DNA of 64,000 bases from Salinicola endophyticus (GCF_040536835.1 NZ_CP159578.1:496001-560000); one strand, 5' to 3'. Positions 24,775 through 33,504 are shown, counted from the stretch's first letter. Made by a program: numbers and translations. Notes: generated by a model not told the origin, from the sequence alone.

Positions 24775-26286
24775 ATGGCGACGTTCGTGGTGAATGACTA
24801 CATGGAAGGCACCATGCTCACTCTCGGGTGGATCATCAACAATGGGATCTGGGACACGTTGTCCTCGACCGGGATCGCGTCGGCGCCGTTCATCGCCCTG
24901 ATCGCCGGCGAATGGTTCCGAGCGCGGCAGGAGGGTGACGACGAGGGGAACAAGGGGGTGTTGTCGCTTAACCGCATCGAGTCCCGTCTCTACGCCATGA
25001 TTCTGGTGGTTGTGTTCACCTGCGTGCCTGTTTTCAACTTCGGCGTGAACCCGGTGAACGTGAGCCAAGCGCATGCGGATCAGTGCGGGACGGTCTTGCT
25101 GTCATCGGGACAGTGGGGGGAGTCGACGCTGACCGCGATCGATGGGCAGCAGGCGCGCGTGCCCATGTGGTGGGCGATCACCCATGCCCTCTCGAAGGGG
25201 ATCACCAACGCCGCGGTGTCTAAGATCCCTTGTTCGACCGACTACCAGTCGGTCAGGACTGCGCTGGATCTCAGCTCGATCACCGACCCCGGGCTACAGC
25301 GAGAGGTGGGAGAGTTCCAACTGGCCTGCTTCGGCCCCTCGCGCAACAAGCTGTTCCAGACAGGCGCGAGCCTTACGCCCACGGAAAGCCAAGACGTGGA
25401 CTGGATCGGCTCCAAGTTCTTCCTCAACACGCCCGGCTATTACGACAGCTTCTACGCGAATCGTCCCATGCCCGGCTTCCCATACCAGGCCGCCCGAGAC
25501 AGTGCGCGCCCCAGTACGGGGCCCGGCCGGCCCGGCTATCCGAGCTGTAAGGAGTGGTGGAGTGATGGCACAGCGGGCCTCAGGGCGCGGCTCAAAGCCC
25601 AGGTCAGCCCCTCTTTCTGGGCACGCGTGCAGAGCGTCTTCCCATCCACGCCCAACGCCGATGACTACATGATCCGTCGCATGGTTAGCCCGCGCTCGGG
25701 GGCTGCGAACGGCAACACGGATCAAGCCTCGATCGGTTACCGTAGTCTCGACGGCGGGCTTGCCGATGATGTGTCTTCGACGGCGGCGATGGTGGGCAAC
25801 GCACTCACCGCGATTCCGTTCCTGGCCGGTATGGATAGCCTCAGGCAGTCACTCCCCATGATTCAGAGCACGTTGCTGATGGCAATCATCATCTGTCTGC
25901 CCTTCGTCTCCGTGGCCTCTGCCTACTCGATGAAGGTTGCCGGACTCGCCACGTTCGGGCTCTTTGGGTTGTTCTTCCTGACTTTCTGGTGGGAGCTGGC
26001 CCGTTGGCTAGATTCCCACTTGATCGGCTTAATGTATGACAGTGAGGCAGCGAAGATGAGTTGGACAGCGGGTGTGGAGAATGCGAACGACAAGATGGTA
26101 ATGACGTTTGTCAACGGGATGATGTTCCTGGTTCTGCCGAGTATTTGGATGGCGTCACTGGGTTGGGCCGGATTCAAAACAGGAGGCGCCGTAGACGGCG
26201 TGGGTCAGGCAAGTAGAGAGGCCAAGGGAGCTGGTCAGAAGGGAGGACAGGCTGCGCAATCAGCTGCTTCAGGTGGAAAACTATGA
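24775..26286 (+). CDS. TraG N-terminal domain protein (mating-pair stabilisation type)
   Basis: An inner-membrane protein of the TraG-N family, which in F-like systems acts in pilus assembly and mating-pair stabilisation. Visible are an N-terminal helix region (ITSTGIASAPFIALIAGEWF), a second (YAMILVVVFTCVPVFNFGV), a periplasmic part with spaced Cys, and two C-terminal helices (LLMAIIICLPFVSVASAY, LATFGLFGLFFLTFWWELARWL). At 503 residues it lacks the long periplasmic C-terminal domain of F TraG, as is normal in ICEs. It ends the transfer region. Confidence 0.9.
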   Translation: MATFVVNDYMEGTMLTLGWIINNGIWDTLSSTGIASAPFIALIAGEWFRARQEGDDEGNKGVLSLNRIESRLYAMILVVVFTCVPVFNFGVNPVNVSQAHADQCGTVLLSSGQWGESTLTAIDGQQARVPMWWAITHALSKGITNAAVSKIPCSTDYQSVRTALDLSSITDPGLQREVGEFQLACFGPSRNKLFQTGASLTPTESQDVDWIGSKFFLNTPGYYDSFYANRPMPGFPYQAARDSARPSTGPGRPGYPSCKEWWSDGTAGLRARLKAQVSPSFWARVQSVFPSTPNADDYMIRRMVSPRSGAANGNTDQASIGYRSLDGGLADDVSSTAAMVGNALTAIPFLAGMDSLRQSLPMIQSTLLMAIIICLPFVSVASAYSMKVAGLATFGLFGLFFLTFWWELARWLDSHLIGLMYDSEAAKMSWTAGVENANDKMVMTFVNGMMFLVLPSIWMASLGWAGFKTGGAVDGVGQASREAKGAGQKGGQAAQSAASGGKL

Positions 26287-26323
26287 GATTTCCGTTTATC
26301 TGCCGGCAATAAGGCCAGCAGTT

Positions 26324-26623
26324 CTAGTCGTGAATTTTGAATCCACCACTGTAATATCCATAGCCTTGCATGCCGTGTCTGTAGCCATCTGACTCTTCGG
26401 GTGAGTCTGGCATCGGCGACGCAGTTGAGTCCTTGGGTAGCGAACTCCATACGTTTTTCCCTGCCTCGGCAGAAGCCTGACCCAGCGTCCGGAGCAGCCC
26501 TTGGGACTCGTTGGTGCCGAACAGCAGCGCCGACGAGAAGGCGACTGAGCCTTTCATCGTTCTGCGGGCTGCTTTCTTGGCGGCTTGTCGACGCTGTTCG
26601 GTAAAGAGACTGGTGAGCTTCAT
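26324..26623 (-). CDS. Small unknown protein convergent with the TraG gene
   Basis: A 99-residue protein I do not recognise: a basic, Lys/Arg/Ala-rich N-terminal helix (FTEQRRQAAKKAARR), a short hydrophobic stretch (GSVAFSSALLFGT), an acidic Pro/Ser part and a Gly/Tyr-rich end (YGYYSGGFKIHD). I chose ATG 26,623, which has GGGAG 9 bp upstream; the frame is open up to 26,689. It runs against the TraG gene with only 37 bp between the stops. In related ICEs a small gene (often DUF3742) sits here, but this sequence does not fit that family. Confidence 0.5.
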   Translation of the reverse strand: MKLTSLFTEQRRQAAKKAARRTMKGSVAFSSALLFGTNESQGLLRTLGQASAEAGKNVWSSLPKDSTASPMPDSPEESDGYRHGMQGYGYYSGGFKIHD

Positions 26624-26823
26624 GGGGGATCTCCCATGCACTGTTACGGAGTGTGAATTCAGACTACCCCGGGTAGTGCTGAACGGCAAGGCTTAATCGG
26701 TCTCGGTCGCAATGTCAACCGGTAGTGCTGTGGCAGGCGGTTGATCCATCTCGAAGGGCGTTGCGATTCGAGAAAGCCTCAATGTGTCCAGGGTTTCATG
26801 GTCCACCTCACGACTCTAGCATG

Positions 26824-26861
26824 TTGATCTGTAGACACGCCATGGATATATTTGTGTCTAC
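26824..26861 (+). promoter_or_regulatory. Promoter and operator of the RES/Xre toxin-antitoxin operon
   Basis: A -35 box TTGATC (26,824-26,829) and -10 box TATATT (26,847-26,852) are separated by exactly 17 bp. The -10 box lies between the arms of a perfect 8-bp inverted repeat, GTAGACAC (26,831-26,838) and GTGTCTAC (26,854-26,861), set 23 bp apart centre to centre. This is a classic layout for autorepression by the antitoxin, and it supports ATG 26,878 as the antitoxin start. Confidence 0.75.
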
Positions 26862-26877
26862 TGACCTGGGGGCGATC

Positions 26878-27279
26878 ATGACAGCCGTAGAAAAGTTGGC
26901 CGATGACAAAGCACGCAACACTGCTGGACTGCGCGCTGCGGTAAAGATCTTGGAGAAGTGGGGGGCCACCCAGGATCAGGGAACAGAGGTCCTACGTGTC
27001 TCTCGCAGTACCTACAATCGCGCCAAGCGTGGTGATCAGGAATGGCAGGTCAACGTCGATCCCGACCAGCTGACGCGGATCAGCCTCGTGCTGAACATCC
27101 ACGCTGCACTGAGGACGCTGTTCGAGAACCCAGCCAACGTCTATGGCTTCGTGAACATGCCCAACCACAACCCTGGCTTTAACGGCCTCACGCCTTTGGA
27201 ATCGATGACTCGGGCCGGACTCCCGGGCCTGTACGAGACCTTCAAGCGCATCGACGGGCTGCGGGGCGCCCAGTGGTAA
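26878..27279 (+). CDS. Xre/MbcA/ParS-type antitoxin of a RES-Xre toxin-antitoxin system
   Basis: The antitoxin combines a helix-turn-helix part (LRAAVKILEKWGATQDQGTEVLRVSRSTYNRAKRG) with the MbcA/ParS toxin-binding domain (LTRISLVLNIHAALRTLFENPANVYGFVNMPNHNPGFNGLTPLESM). It should neutralise the RES toxin and repress its own promoter. The frame is open further upstream (ATGs at 26,821 and 26,842), but those would put the promoter-operator inside the gene; ATG 26,878 gives 133 residues and follows GGGGG. Its stop overlaps the GTG of the toxin gene. Confidence 0.9.
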   Translation: MTAVEKLADDKARNTAGLRAAVKILEKWGATQDQGTEVLRVSRSTYNRAKRGDQEWQVNVDPDQLTRISLVLNIHAALRTLFENPANVYGFVNMPNHNPGFNGLTPLESMTRAGLPGLYETFKRIDGLRGAQW

Positions 27280-27965
27280 GCCTTGAGGAGATACCTCGGC
27301 TGCCTGAAGAGACTCGCCGAGCGCATCGACTGGTCAACTCCAAGTTTCCCCCGATCAGCCTGTTCGATGACGTGGCCGACGAGAGAGAGTTCGACGCGCT
27401 GCATCAGCTCCAGGCGCTCACCAATCCTCGGCTGCTGACTGAGGCAGGCGACCTCGGACTCATCGACCGGGCAGACATTCCATTCGGCATAACGGGCTGC
27501 TCATACGCGGTTGCGCCCTTCACCCACCTCAATACCAGCGGCTCGCGATTCAGCGACGGAAGCTTTGGAGTGCTGTACCTGGCTGATTGCCTGGATACGG
27601 CCATCTCCGAAGTTCGCCACCACCAGGAGGCTTATTGGCAAAACGTCCCTGATCTGGGCTTTGATCGTTTCGTGTTCCGTGAGCTGATCTGCGAGTTCTC
27701 TGAGGCCAATCTTCTGGACCTCTGTCAGTTACCGCTGGACGATCCCATTTTTGCCCCGGACGACTATACCGCCAGTCGTGCGCTGGGCGCCGCGGCCAGC
27801 GACCAGAAAATGCCCGGCATAAGGTATCCATCCGTTAGGCAGCAGGGTGCGGTGTGCTGGGGACTTATGACCCCGCGACCTGTTCACTCTGTCGTACAGT
27901 CCGCCCACCTTGAGATGATCTGGAGCCAGGGGGTTACCGCGGTCAGTGTTGTGAGCCTGCCCTGA
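27273..27965 (+). CDS. RES-domain toxin (NAD+-degrading type)
   Basis: A RES-domain protein of 230 residues. The family name residues are present: Arg in GSRFSD, Glu in TAISEVRHHQ, and Ser in GIRYPSVRQQG. Studied RES toxins (for example MbcT) destroy NAD+ by phosphorolysis or hydrolysis and stop growth. It begins with GTG 27,273, overlapping the antitoxin stop, so it depends on antitoxin translation. The pair probably stabilises the ICE or acts against phage. Together with the SIR2 protein downstream, two neighbouring genes here may target NAD+. Confidence 0.92.
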   Translation: MVSLEEIPRLPEETRRAHRLVNSKFPPISLFDDVADEREFDALHQLQALTNPRLLTEAGDLGLIDRADIPFGITGCSYAVAPFTHLNTSGSRFSDGSFGVLYLADCLDTAISEVRHHQEAYWQNVPDLGFDRFVFRELICEFSEANLLDLCQLPLDDPIFAPDDYTASRALGAAASDQKMPGIRYPSVRQQGAVCWGLMTPRPVHSVVQSAHLEMIWSQGVTAVSVVSLP

Positions 27966-28305
27966 ACGAGTATTCCCCCCGAGGGAAAGGGGTAAATGGC
28001 CAGGCCAAAAGGAGTGAAGGGAAGGGGGAGTAAGGGGAAGGGGGTTATCCGGTTGGAAGACCAGGGAAACCCCAAAGGGCCGGGCGAGGGAAAGGGCAAA
28101 AGGTTAGCCCCTCCGGCACTAGCCGCTGAGTGCGTTCTAGTTTGGACTCGCCGAGTGATATGGCTTCCCCACCTATTCAGCTCTTGGTCACAACCTGCCG
28201 CCCGGTCCAAGCAACAAAACCACCTGTATCCCGTATAAGCGAGCAGTGTATTATCTCCGCAAGTGGATCAGTATTGACTGCAAGTATAACCGATAGGTTT
28301 AGACC
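27966..28305 (+). other. Intergenic region with many G-runs, before the SIR2 gene
   Basis: The 340 bp between the RES toxin and the SIR2 gene hold no convincing gene. From about 27,976 to 28,105 the + strand is purine-rich with at least ten runs of three to five G, including GGGAAGGGGGAG and GGGGAAGGGGG. This could fold as G-quadruplex DNA or RNA. The last 100 bp before ATG 28,306 are AT-richer and probably hold the SIR2 promoter, but I see no perfect -35/-10 pair. Confidence 0.5.
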
Positions 28306-31300
28306 ATGAGATTTTACGCTGATGCACCCTCAATACCGGATGTCCTCCTAGCACGCTGTGATGCAGGGCGTGTTGTATTTCTGTGTGGCGCAGGTGTTTC
28401 CCAACCGTCTGGAATGCCTAGCTTTGTAGGATTAACTCAGCACGTCATCGAGTTTTTCGACCCACCGGAGGACTCACCGATCATGACGGCCTTCCAGTCT
28501 TGGCTGGACGACCCTTACGGACCGAACGTCCCGCTCGATCAAATTTTTAATCTGATGCACCAAGAGTACGGCAGAGACGAAGTTAATGCACTGGTCACCG
28601 AAAGACTGAATGTCTCGCCATCGGAGGAAGATGTTGGACGTGAACACGCTCTGATCAAACGGATTTCGACGAATTCAAGCGGCGTTCCCCAGATCGTGAC
28701 CACAAACTTTGACCTGATGTTCGAGACCGGGTCGAATGGCGACAAAATCGCAAGGCATGTGCCTCCAGTCTTCCCCGATCTTGCGGTCGGAACGACAATC
28801 GAGGGGATCACGTATCTCCATGGTCGCTTGGCCGACTCTGGCTCGGATCATCATTCCTACGTGCTGAGCAGCGCAGACTTCGGGCGCGCCTATTTGTCGG
28901 AAGGATGGGCTACAAACTTCATCCGAAGCCTATTGGACCGATACACCGTGGTGCTTGTCGGCTACCAAGCCGAAGACCCTCCGATCAAATACCTTCTTCA
29001 AGGTCTGAACCATGATGGCCAGTTTGATCGATCTCGGCTCTATGCGTTCGATCGGGGCCTACCGGAAGAGATTGAAGCCAAATGGCGTGATCGAGGCGTG
29101 ACTGCCATTGCCTATGCCGATCATGCTGATCTATGGAAGACCATGGAGGCCTGGGCGGATCGCGCCGACGATCCTCGGCGATGGCGGTCTTCGGTGATTA
29201 CGTCCAGCCAAGGGGACCCCAAGGCTATGTCGGCCCATGAGCGTGGGCAAGTCGCCCACGTGCTCCGGACCGTACAGGGTGCCAAGTTGTTTGCTTTGGC
29301 CGATCCGACGCCTGACCCAGAATGGGTGTGTGTGATCGATAGCAATGTGCGATCAGCAAAGCCGAGCAAGGGCTACGGTCAAGAAGCCGAAACGTTCGAT
29401 CCAGGATCAGCCTACGGGCTCGACGACGATCTTGAACACATTTCGGATGATGTGCAGTGGCGGGGTATAATCAATGACAATCTTCTCGTCTGGCGAGACG
29501 GGGACGACAATCCGCCTGATGCTCATTGTCTCGCTGGGCGACAACCCGAAGGGAACGAAGCAACTCCAATCCGGCTTGGTCACCTCATCACGTGGATCAG
29601 CAAGGCGATCGATAGCCCTGTTCTGGCCTGGTGGGCAATTCAGCAAAACGGCCTGCACCCTCGCCTGCTGCATCAAATCGAATGGCAGTTAGAGCACCGA
29701 GAAAGCCTCTCGGGGCGGGCGCGCCACATTTGGAACCTAGTCCTAGAGCATCATCGGGACCCCCGGAACCGCCAATGGGACGGAAGCTGGTTTCACCTTA
29801 AGGAGAGGGTAGCCAAAGAAGGATGGACGGCCAGCGTTATTCGCGACTTCCGACGGGTGACAACTCCGAGGGTCGACATCCTCCCACTACTCGGCTTGGG
29901 GAAATCGAGGCCGCCGTTGGGGTCGTGGGATGACGTTTGCTTCAGCGACCTCGGTCAGTTCGAAATCAAATTCCTTGAACGGCACAACGATGATCTCCCA
30001 GTGTCCGACGAAGCCTTGCCGCAGGTGTTCGCAATTCTGGAAGATCAGCTAACCATCGCGTCAGGTCTGCTGGCTGACATCGAGACAGCCTACTTCGATA
30101 CTCCTACCTGCTATCCGAATCGTTTAATCGATGGCCGAGAGCATGTCACAGAAGCTGCCGAGGTCATGAAATGGTTTGTTGAGCTTCTCGATCGTCTGTC
30201 GGAGACACGGCCCGATTTGGTACAAGCCCATGCCACGATCTGGTCGGAGGCGGAGCCGTTCTTCTTTCGGAAACTCAAGCTGTATGCCTACAGTAAGAAG
30301 AATGCCTTCGAAGCTGATCGAGTTGCCCAAGCCGTACTATCCTTCGATCAGACAATTTTCTGGGATATCGACGTAGCCCGAGAGCTTCTTTTCCTGATGG
30401 TGGACCGCTGGACGGAGTTTTCACAAGAGAGTCAGGACAGGCTGACCGATCGAATACTGGAAGGGCCGGATCAACCTTCCTGTTGGTCAGACGAGGAGTT
30501 TCCCAAGCTTCGGGACGAGTCCGCCGCGCGATATGCCCGCTATCTCCAACTTGAGGATTGTGTCTTTGCCGCTGATCGCAACGAGCGCCTTCACAAGATG
30601 ATCCAGGGCATTCCTGAGTGGAGCGATGGATGGGCGAGATCAACGGTCACAGAGCGCGGTTCCCATTCCGGCTTTGTCGCAACTGACGAGAGCCCCGAAG
30701 CTATTTTGGATCTTCCTGTGAATGAAATCGTGGCGAGAGCTAAGGATGATCTTGAGCGGGACTTCCACAGCTTCACCGATAAGCGGCCATTCACCGGGCT
30801 AGTGAAAGCCAACCCCTGTAAGGCCTTGTCTGCTCTCACCGTTGCAGGTAAGAGCGGTGACTACCCGCAGGCCTTCTGGTCATCCATGATCAACGAAATG
30901 CCCGAGGATATTCCTCCGCGGCTACGACGGGTCTTCTTGCACAGGCTAACCCGACTTCCAGACACAGTGGTCGCAGAGCTGCGGCACACACTGGGGCGAT
31001 GGCTCGAAACCAACATAGTGGCGATTCTAAAGTTCAATGACAAGCTCGGGTGGGCAGTCTTCGATCACGTCGTTGACGGCATCCTGAGCGGTAGCGCGGA
31101 GGCAGCCCAGAGAGGCCTCGGGGAGGTGCGCTTCAGGGACGAAGTAGTGAAGCGGTCCAGGCGAACGCTCGGACATGCGATCAACGGACCGCTTGGCCAG
31201 TGCACAGAGGCCCTTTACCGCGCCGTTCCGGGAGAGAAGCACGAAGCCGGTTCTCTTATCCCGGAACATATCAAGAGCCGGCTGGAGCGCCTCTTCGCTG

Positions 31301-32115
31301 CACCTGGGGAAGGGGCTGACCACGCGGTTTCGGTCACGATGAGCAAGCTCAATTGGTTCATGTTCGTCGATCCTGAATGGACTCGGGGCCGCCTTGTTCC
31401 AATGCTTGCATTCGATCATCCCTCGTCGGAACCAGCATGGAATGGCTTTTTGCATAGTAAGCGAGCTCCGTTGCTGCCGCTGGCCGAAGTCATAAAGCCG
31501 CTACTGCTTGAACTGATCCCTTGGATCGAGGGCTTTTCTTGGGGGCGCGAAATGTCGAAGGTCGTTTCCCAATGGCTAGGCTTCATGCGAATGTTCAATC
31601 CTGACGAACCTTCTAGCCCATCAAGAAAGGAAATGCGTTCGGTCCTACGGGCTATATCTGGCGATACCCGGAACCAGTTCATCTCCTGGTTGGGCTTGGT
31701 AGGGCAGCATAACGAAAACGGCTGGACCAAACTTGTTATCCCGTTCATTAACGAGGATTGGCCGAGGGAGCGCAGGTACCGAACATCGTCCTCGGTAAAA
31801 GCGTGGATAGACCTTCTTGATGATACCGGCGACAGCTTTCCGGTGGTCTGGGACGCCGTGAAGAAATTTCTGGTCCCGATCGAGAGGAGCGACCATCCGT
31901 TCTTCAGGTTCACCCGAAAGATCAATGAAGAAGAGCCAATTGCGGCGCGCTACCCTGAAGCTACATTGGATCTAATGAACAGGGCCACACCAAAGGCTCT
32001 AGCTTTGCCATCTTATGAATTGCCGAAAGTTCTGGCCGTGATCGCCGAAAGCGACCCCAAGCTGACATCTGATGAGCGGTATTTGCGCCTGATTGACCTG
32101 GTTGAGCGAAGTTAA
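28306..32115 (+). CDS. Large SIR2-domain protein, probable anti-phage NADase effector
   Basis: A 1269-residue protein with an N-terminal SIR2-like NAD-binding domain: FLCGAGVSQPSGMPSF (about residues 25-40), VTTNFDLMFE with the catalytic Asn (about 131-140), YLHGRL with the catalytic His (about 169-174) and VLVGYQAEDPPIKYLL (about 216-231). The remaining roughly 1000 residues are mostly helical with no motif I can name; the length and layout recall SIR2-DUF4020 proteins and resemble the DSR class of defence sirtuins, where the long C-terminus senses phage proteins. It is a single gene between the RES/Xre pair and the small-gene cluster. GC content is somewhat lower than in the tra genes. The defence role is inferred. 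Confidence 0.85.
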   Translation: MRFYADAPSIPDVLLARCDAGRVVFLCGAGVSQPSGMPSFVGLTQHVIEFFDPPEDSPIMTAFQSWLDDPYGPNVPLDQIFNLMHQEYGRDEVNALVTERLNVSPSEEDVGREHALIKRISTNSSGVPQIVTTNFDLMFETGSNGDKIARHVPPVFPDLAVGTTIEGITYLHGRLADSGSDHHSYVLSSADFGRAYLSEGWATNFIRSLLDRYTVVLVGYQAEDPPIKYLLQGLNHDGQFDRSRLYAFDRGLPEEIEAKWRDRGVTAIAYADHADLWKTMEAWADRADDPRRWRSSVITSSQGDPKAMSAHERGQVAHVLRTVQGAKLFALADPTPDPEWVCVIDSNVRSAKPSKGYGQEAETFDPGSAYGLDDDLEHISDDVQWRGIINDNLLVWRDGDDNPPDAHCLAGRQPEGNEATPIRLGHLITWISKAIDSPVLAWWAIQQNGLHPRLLHQIEWQLEHRESLSGRARHIWNLVLEHHRDPRNRQWDGSWFHLKERVAKEGWTASVIRDFRRVTTPRVDILPLLGLGKSRPPLGSWDDVCFSDLGQFEIKFLERHNDDLPVSDEALPQVFAILEDQLTIASGLLADIETAYFDTPTCYPNRLIDGREHVTEAAEVMKWFVELLDRLSETRPDLVQAHATIWSEAEPFFFRKLKLYAYSKKNAFEADRVAQAVLSFDQTIFWDIDVARELLFLMVDRWTEFSQESQDRLTDRILEGPDQPSCWSDEEFPKLRDESAARYARYLQLEDCVFAADRNERLHKMIQGIPEWSDGWARSTVTERGSHSGFVATDESPEAILDLPVNEIVARAKDDLERDFHSFTDKRPFTGLVKANPCKALSALTVAGKSGDYPQAFWSSMINEMPEDIPPRLRRVFLHRLTRLPDTVVAELRHTLGRWLETNIVAILKFNDKLGWAVFDHVVDGILSGSAEAAQRGLGEVRFRDEVVKRSRRTLGHAINGPLGQCTEALYRAVPGEKHEAGSLIPEHIKSRLERLFAAPGEGADHAVSVTMSKLNWFMFVDPEWTRGRLVPMLAFDHPSSEPAWNGFLHSKRAPLLPLAEVIKPLLLELIPWIEGFSWGREMSKVVSQWLGFMRMFNPDEPSSPSRKEMRSVLRAISGDTRNQFISWLGLVGQHNENGWTKLVIPFINEDWPRERRYRTSSSVKAWIDLLDDTGDSFPVVWDAVKKFLVPIERSDHPFFRFTRKINEEEPIAARYPEATLDLMNRATPKALALPSYELPKVLAVIAESDPKLTSDERYLRLIDLVERS

Positions 32116-32500
32116 TTTACAAGGGACTTGAACGGCAACACCTCTTGTGTCGAGCCGGCCATTGCAGCTTTGGTGTAATGAAAACCATATAGACATGCGG
32201 CTGGGGGTACTTCTTGCTTCCGTATCGTCGGCTGCTTCCCGCCTTCCATGTCGGGGCAGCGCGTTCTGCTGCACTTGGCACGAAGGACCGTTCTGGGCCG
32301 CGTTTGGTGTTCAGCGAGGGCAGGGCAGCGCCGGTCTAACCGGCGACTCTTGCAGCTCATCATCTAGTCCAGCTATCCTCAGCCAGTACGCCGCTGGTCA
32401 CTGACGGTCATCAGTGACGCCATTTGCCTTCGGGCAATCCCGAAGCCGTAACGCATCCCGAGAGACGGCGCTCATCGCGAGCCGGATGCAACTCACCCTC
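32116..32500 (+). other. Intergenic region with two hairpins, no gene seen
   Basis: No convincing coding region lies in these 385 bp. Two hairpins are visible near the end: GTCACTGA (32,397-32,404) with TCAGTGAC (32,411-32,418), and GCCTTCGGG with CCCGAAGCC (about 32,425-32,446, one mismatch). Neither has a long T-run, so they are not clear terminators. They come just before the first structured leader at 32,501. Confidence 0.4.
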
Positions 32501-32551
32501 CCAGGGAGATCTCCCTGGCGGGGAATCTCCCTTTAAATTCAGGAGATTCCC
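32501..32551 (+). promoter_or_regulatory. Structured leader 1 (repeated leader family)
   Basis: A perfect 18-bp palindrome (32,501-32,518, CCAGGGAGAT/CTCCCTGG) is followed by ATCTCCC (32,525-32,531), which can also pair with GGGAGAT of the palindrome. A second perfect 10-bp inverted repeat, GGGAATCTCC (32,521-32,530) with GGAGATTCCC (32,542-32,551), encloses the ribosome-binding site AGGAG right before ATG 32,552. The helices are mutually exclusive, so translation could be switched. Confidence 0.6.
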
Positions 32552-32776
32552 ATGAAGCACTCAATAAGCCTCTACGACGCGCTCCGCGCGATCGATGTTC
32601 CAGCCGATAAGGCCCGGAATGTGATTGACGCCCTGGAGGATGACATGCGGGATATCGCCAGCAAGCAAGACTTGAGGGATCTCGAGCAGCGCATCACGCA
32701 AACGCTTACGATCCGTCTCGGTGGCATGTTGGTCGCCGCTGTCGGCTTCCTCTCAGCGATCAAGTTCTTCAGCTGA
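32552..32776 (+). CDS. Small coiled-coil membrane protein (CCDC90/DUF1640-like)
   Basis: A 74-residue protein: helical start (LYDALRAIDVPADKARNVIDALEDDM), a short coiled coil (ASKQDLRDLEQRITQTLTIRL) and a C-terminal membrane helix (GGMLVAAVGFLSAIKFF). This layout is like the small CCDC90/DUF1640-type proteins common near mobile elements and phages; their function is unknown. It is the first gene of the group with structured leaders and its ribosome-binding site lies inside a hairpin. Confidence 0.7.
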   Translation: MKHSISLYDALRAIDVPADKARNVIDALEDDMRDIASKQDLRDLEQRITQTLTIRLGGMLVAAVGFLSAIKFFS

Positions 32777-32818
32777 TCGCAATCTAGCCCTCGCCGCTGC
32801 GGCGTGCTCTGGACCTTA

Positions 32819-32879
32819 CCCATCAGGGGAACGCCTCCCCTATGGGACCGGTGTATCTCCTGAATCCTCACTTCAGGAG
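32819..32879 (+). promoter_or_regulatory. Structured leader 2 (repeated leader family, diverged)
   Basis: CCCAT-C-AGGGG (32,819-32,829) pairs with CCCCT-ATGGG (32,837-32,846), leaving one bulged C. Further on, CTCCTGAA (32,857-32,864) pairs perfectly with TTCAGGAG (32,872-32,879) with a 7-nt loop. The second helix buries the AGGAG ribosome-binding site of the gene at 32,887. The third-strand copy seen in other leaders is not clear here. Confidence 0.5.
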
Positions 32880-32886
32880 CCACACC

Positions 32887-33504
32887 ATGAAACTCCATCA
32901 GTTCCTCAACCTCTCCGCGCTGCTAGTCATCATGCTGCCCGATGTCATCCCCGAGCCACTGCGGTGGACGTGGCTGACGTTCGTGTCGCTGTGGTGGCTC
33001 AACGCACTCGGCATCGTCAAGATCGGTCTGCTCGGTCGTACCTTGCCGAACAGCTTCTGGATTCCAGTCAGTGCCTTTTGGCTGCTCCGGGTCGCCGCTA
33101 CCGCGCCCGCGGATCTACTCGGTCGTCCGACCGTCGAACCTCGGCCTAAGCGCTCCACTCGGACGCAAAGCCATACGTCTGCCGGCCCCATGTCGGAGCG
33201 TCGTGATGACGGGACCATCGTTGCTCTGGGCAACGCCCCTTACGAGTTCAAGGCGGGTAACCGCCTGAGCTTCTACATCACCCTGCGAGACGATCGAGGC
33301 CAGGAGCGCACCGTGTGGGGCGTCGATCTGCGCCGCGTGGCGCGTGAGACCAACTTGGAAGTCGGACAGCGGGTGATCCTTGAGTTTCTCGGGAAAACCC
33401 CTGTCGACGTTTCTGAGCCGGTCCGCAACGTCCATGGCGTCGTGGTAGGGCACCGCAAGGTCCGCACCCACCGCAACACCTGGCGGGCGACAGTCGTCGG
33501 CTGA
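32887..33504 (+). CDS. Membrane protein with relaxase-tail-like OB domain
   Basis: The N-terminal part (residues 1-75) has two or three hydrophobic helices. After a basic linker, residues 105-200 form a β-rich domain: DGTIVALGNAPYEFKAGNRLSFYITLRDDRGQERTVWGVDLRRV, then GQRVILEFLGKTPVDV, ending THRNTWRATVV. I know this pattern from the C-terminal ends of plasmid and ICE relaxases and primases. Here it stands alone fused to membrane helices, which is unusual. I chose ATG 32,887 because its ribosome-binding site lies in leader 2; the open frame from 32,842 crosses the hairpin. The role is unknown. Confidence 0.65.
   Translation: MKLHQFLNLSALLVIMLPDVIPEPLRWTWLTFVSLWWLNALGIVKIGLLGRTLPNSFWIPVSAFWLLRVAATAPADLLGRPTVEPRPKRSTRTQSHTSAGPMSERRDDGTIVALGNAPYEFKAGNRLSFYITLRDDRGQERTVWGVDLRRVARETNLEVGQRVILEFLGKTPVDVSEPVRNVHGVVVGHRKVRTHRNTWRATVVG

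Noticed and set aside
27996..28238. 80-codon frame in the G-rich region
   Set aside because: Low-complexity Lys/Gly sequence from purine repeats, with no convincing domain.
32147..32404. 85-codon frame between SIR2 gene and leader 1
   Set aside because: No ribosome-binding site, no domain, Ser-rich tail; looks like chance.
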